Source of the DNA: Ailanthus altissimus
Lineage: Eukaryota; Streptophyta; Magnoliopsida; Sapindales; Simaroubaceae
Length of the DNA: 64,000 nucleotides
Direction: 5' to 3'
Assembly (NCBI GenBank): GCA_946807835.1
Contig: OX327703.1
Span: 255,501-319,500 of the forward strand
In this document: positions 63,678 to 64,000 of the stretch, in pieces
Numbering within the stretch: position 1 is the stretch's first letter
Layout of the letters: every line of letters starts with the position of its first letter
The notes under the pieces: model-generated
Databases searched by the model: none
Told to the model about the DNA's origin: nothing
What the model saw: the letters and a program-made list of their open reading frames with translations, nothing else
Program-made: the position numbers and the translations under genes

Positions 63678-64000
63678 AAAAACTGAAAAAAGTTCAGATC
63701 TTTCAGATTTCCGGTTCACTTTTTACCGCCATAATCTCCATGTGTTATAGATCATAATAATAACATTTTCCCTGAGGTTAAGGAGACAAAGCCTTTTAAG
63801 GTTTGTCCAATTTTCCTTCCATCATGTGGTTGGCTGAAATCTTAGCTCTCTGTAGTCTTCAATTTTTATACAGCTTGAATATGTGAATCTCTTAATTGAT
63901 GTGCATGTTGATCTATTTTGTAAGACACAGCAAATATTATGAAAAAAACGAGTTGATAATATGATGGGAATGTATATTACAACACTTCTTATTATTCTTA
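63678..64000 (+). other. SKIP35 3' UTR and downstream flank
   Basis: Sequence after the stop codon; an AATAATAA context near 63756 could serve in polyadenylation, but no site is assigned. Confidence 0.45.

Overview
This is nuclear DNA from a eudicot plant. It is AT-rich, its genes contain short phase-conserved introns, and it carries three recognisable housekeeping or regulatory plant genes plus one dead plant gene, separated by many layers of decayed retrotransposons. No bacterial operons, CRISPR arrays, rRNA or convincing tRNA genes were seen. The species cannot be named from the sequence alone.

Layout. 1-2730: 3' part of a dead Ty1/copia (TNT1-like) element, pol plus 3' LTR. 2731-6358 (+): remnant of an MLO-family seven-transmembrane gene; the copia LTR ends directly against its exon sequence, so the element sits inside the gene. 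6879-12212 (-): intact 13-exon RIO2 kinase gene (ribosome biogenesis). 13760-18074 (-): intact 13-exon Rab GDP-dissociation inhibitor (GDI) gene, same orientation as RIO2. 19300-26883: a very degenerate second copia element split by two LTR-like insertions with perfect 5-bp target-site duplications (TSDs). 26880-34221: a ~3 kb gypsy-type LTR followed by a primer-binding site; a second LTR of the same family is inserted in it, and a third LTR of another family is inserted in that. 34794-35290 (-): intronless LOG-like (cytokinin-activating enzyme) pseudogene. 36221-45728 (-): a complete-ended gypsy (Tat/Athila-like) element, TSD GCGTG, that kept gag, protease, the 3' part of integrase and an extra ~205-codon reading frame but has lost reverse transcriptase and RNase H. 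45870-56815: two direct copies of a ~2.8 kb non-coding segment; the first copy received a ~4 kb insertion, an 802-bp tandem duplication, a long poly(C) tract and a 467-bp TRIM element. 58600-63677 (+): intact three-exon gene for a SKIP35-type ankyrin protein, with a spliced, uORF-rich leader and a SINE in intron 1.

The three live genes (RIO2, GDI, SKIP35) act in unrelated processes (40S ribosome maturation, Rab recycling, probable SCF/Skp1 interaction), and nothing suggests co-regulation. No undescribed multi-gene system was found. The items most worth following are the copia disruption of an MLO gene, the RT-less gypsy element with a conserved accessory ORF, the TRIM element with an empty paralogous site, the intronless LOG copy, and the three-level LTR nesting, which gives a relative chronology.
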